Both the position numbers and the translations under genes were made by a program. Below are positions 62,573 to 64,000 of a stretch of 64,000 nucleotides of DNA, one piece after another. The stretch is from positions 57,394-121,393 of the forward strand of contig CAVOGC010000008.1 of the NCBI GenBank assembly GCA_963695105.1, in the 5' to 3' direction. Under the pieces are notes generated by a model that was not told where the DNA came from, did not search any database, and saw only the letters and a list, made by a program, of their open reading frames with translations. Each line of letters starts with the position of its first letter. Position 1 is the stretch's first letter. Source of the DNA: Competibacter sp963695105. Its GTDB lineage: Bacteria; Pseudomonadota; Gammaproteobacteria; Competibacterales; Competibacteraceae.

Positions 62573-64000
62573 TGGATGCCTGCAACGCCTTGATCGTGGA
62601 TGACGAAGCCGATATCCGCGAACTGATCGAGATGACCCTGCTGCCGCTGGGCGTGACGTGCTATCCGGCGCAAGATCTCGGTGAGGCCCATGCCTTACTC
62701 AAGCACCGCCCGTTTGGCTTTTGTATCACCGACTTGCGGCTGCCGGACGGCAGTGGGCTGGACCTGGTGGCGCATATCCAGAAGCATCATCCCAACCTGC
62801 CGGTAGCGGTGATCACCGCCCATGGCAACGTGGAGAGCGCGGTGGACGCACTCAAGCTGGGAGCCTTCGATTTCGTCTCCAAGCCGTTCGAGCTGGCGGT
62901 ACTGCGCAACATAGTGGCGACCGCGCTGCGATTGAGCCGCGGCGAGAATCAGCCCGACGCCAGCCGCCCCATTCTGCTCGGCCATTCGGCGGCGATGGAA
63001 AACGTGCGACAGATGATCGCCAAACTAGCGCGCAGCCAAGCCCCCATTCTGATCAGCGGCGAATCCGGCACCGGCAAGGAAATGGCGGCGCGGCTGATCC
63101 ACTTGTCCGGTCCGCGGGCCGACAAACCATTCGTACCCGTCAACTGCGGGGCGATTCCCGAACACTTGATGGAGAGCGAGTTCTTCGGCTACAAGAAAGG
63201 CAGCTTCACCGGCGCCGCCCAGGACAAGAGCGGCCTGTTTCAGGCGGCACAGGGTGGCACGCTGTTTCTGGACGAGGTGGCCGACCTGCCGGTCCCGATG
63301 CAGGTCAAGCTGCTGCGGGCGATCCAGGAGCGGGCGGTGCGGCCAGTGGGCGCCCAGACCGAAGTGGCCACCGACGTGCGCATACTCAGCGCCACCCATA
63401 AGAAACTGGCGGAACTGGTGAAGCAAGGCGTTTTCCGCCAGGATCTCGTTCTACCGGCTGAATGTGATCGACCTGCGCATGCCCAGTCTGCGCGAGCACC
63501 CGCAGGATATTTCGGAACTGGTCGAGGCATTCTCGAACGGTTTCGCCGGGCAGTTCGGCTTACTTTCGCCGAAGCTGACGCCGACCGCCTCGGCGGCACT
63601 GGCCGCTTACGCGTTTCCAGGCAACATCCGCGAGTTGGAGAATATCCTGGAGCGAGCCTTCACCCTGTGCGAGGGTGGGGTGATCCAGGCCGAGGACCTG
63701 TTGCTACCGACGAACCGACCTCGATCGATCCAACCCGCTGTTGCCGTCCTTCGGCCGCCACCGCCGCCTGATCCAGGTCCTGCAACCGGCTTCCGCCCTG
63801 ACCGAACCCCCGCGCGGTGAGTTCGAACCCAGAACCGTGCCGATCCTGCAACTGCTGTCGGGGAACTCTGGAGGCTATCTGGAGGGCATCGAGCGAACGG
63901 CGATCCTGCGGGCGCTGGAATCGACCCGCTACAACAAGACAGCCGCCGCCGAAAAACTGGGTATCAGCTTCCGGGCGCTGCGCTACCGGCTGAAGAAGCT
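62572..64000 (+). pseudogene. pilR: Response regulator PilR, two frameshifts, runs off the window
   Basis: NtrC-type activator of sigma-54 promoters such as pilA. Receiver domain (ALIVDDEADIRELIEM, ITDLRLPDGSGLDLV), AAA+ domain (LISGESGTGKEMAARLIH Walker A; ESEFFGYKKGSFTGA GAFTGA-type loop; GGTLFLDEVADLP) and HTH domain are all visible, but in three frames. Shift 1 at about 63446 (an extra G: DLFYRLNVIDLRM resumes). Shift 2 at about 63710-63720, after which the frame reads PLLPSFGRHRR ... LESTRYNKTAAAEKLGISFRALRYRLKK to the window end. The last codons are cut at 64000. Same caution as pilS. Confidence 0.85.

Overview
The window is a GC-rich bacterial chromosome segment. Gene content and order point to a gammaproteobacterium: nrdR-ribD-ribE-ribBA-ribH-nusB, a TRZ/ATZ deaminase-ubiG-HAD phosphatase set, fadI/fadJ, suhB, sucCD and pilSR. 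A phasin-like gene suggests it stores polyhydroxyalkanoate. I cannot place it to genus from sequence alone.

Layout: (1) 1-5.7 kb: end of glyA, nrdR, then the riboflavin genes with a HicB/HicA-type pair inserted between ribD and ribE, nusB and an MBL-fold hydrolase. (2) 5.7-13 kb: TPR lipid/periplasmic-type protein, two alpha/beta hydrolases, a scar where an AEC transporter fragment runs head-on into a hemolysin III gene, a 7-bp tandem repeat, and a topoisomerase III-RecQ helicase fusion. (3) 12.8-19.4 kb: a decayed signalling locus with a receiver/EAL deletion remnant, hybrid histidine kinase, YfiR-like protein, a TonB receptor split by an in-frame TAG, and eroded remnants of topB, an HPt kinase end and an HD-GYP gene. 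(4) 19.4-24.3 kb: methionine salvage and quinone genes (mtnA, an SAH/MTA deaminase-like gene, ubiG, HAD phosphatase) and an OmpA-like protein. (5) 24.3-28.1 kb: PP2C phosphatase, two FHA proteins and a Ser/Thr kinase. (6) 28.1-32.4 kb: asnS, phasin-like/HhH protein, cysE, an IscU-like protein missing usual cysteines, iscA.

(7) About 32.8-40.2 kb is accessory. Short AT-rich genes on the plus strand, including two toxin-antitoxin pairs, are separated by sequences that look like integron attC sites. There is no integrase in the window, so this resembles an integrase-less cassette cluster (CALIN). It is broken by a 5'-truncated class C group II intron remnant, a mutated IS1-type element and an IS4-type transposase remnant, all in the opposite orientation.

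(8) 40.3-50.5 kb: a very large polytopic membrane protein next to a PspA/IM30 gene, then a secreted metzincin with six 123-bp tandem repeats. (9) 50.5-64 kb: beta-oxidation (fadI, fadJ), Uma2-family protein, mtnB, suhB, nadE, sucDC, and pilS/pilR, which carry three apparent frameshifts near the window edge.

The methionine salvage genes mtnA, the deaminase-like gene and mtnB occur in two separate places. At least five copies of a REP-like palindrome are scattered through the window, two of them inside the topoisomerase-helicase reading frame.
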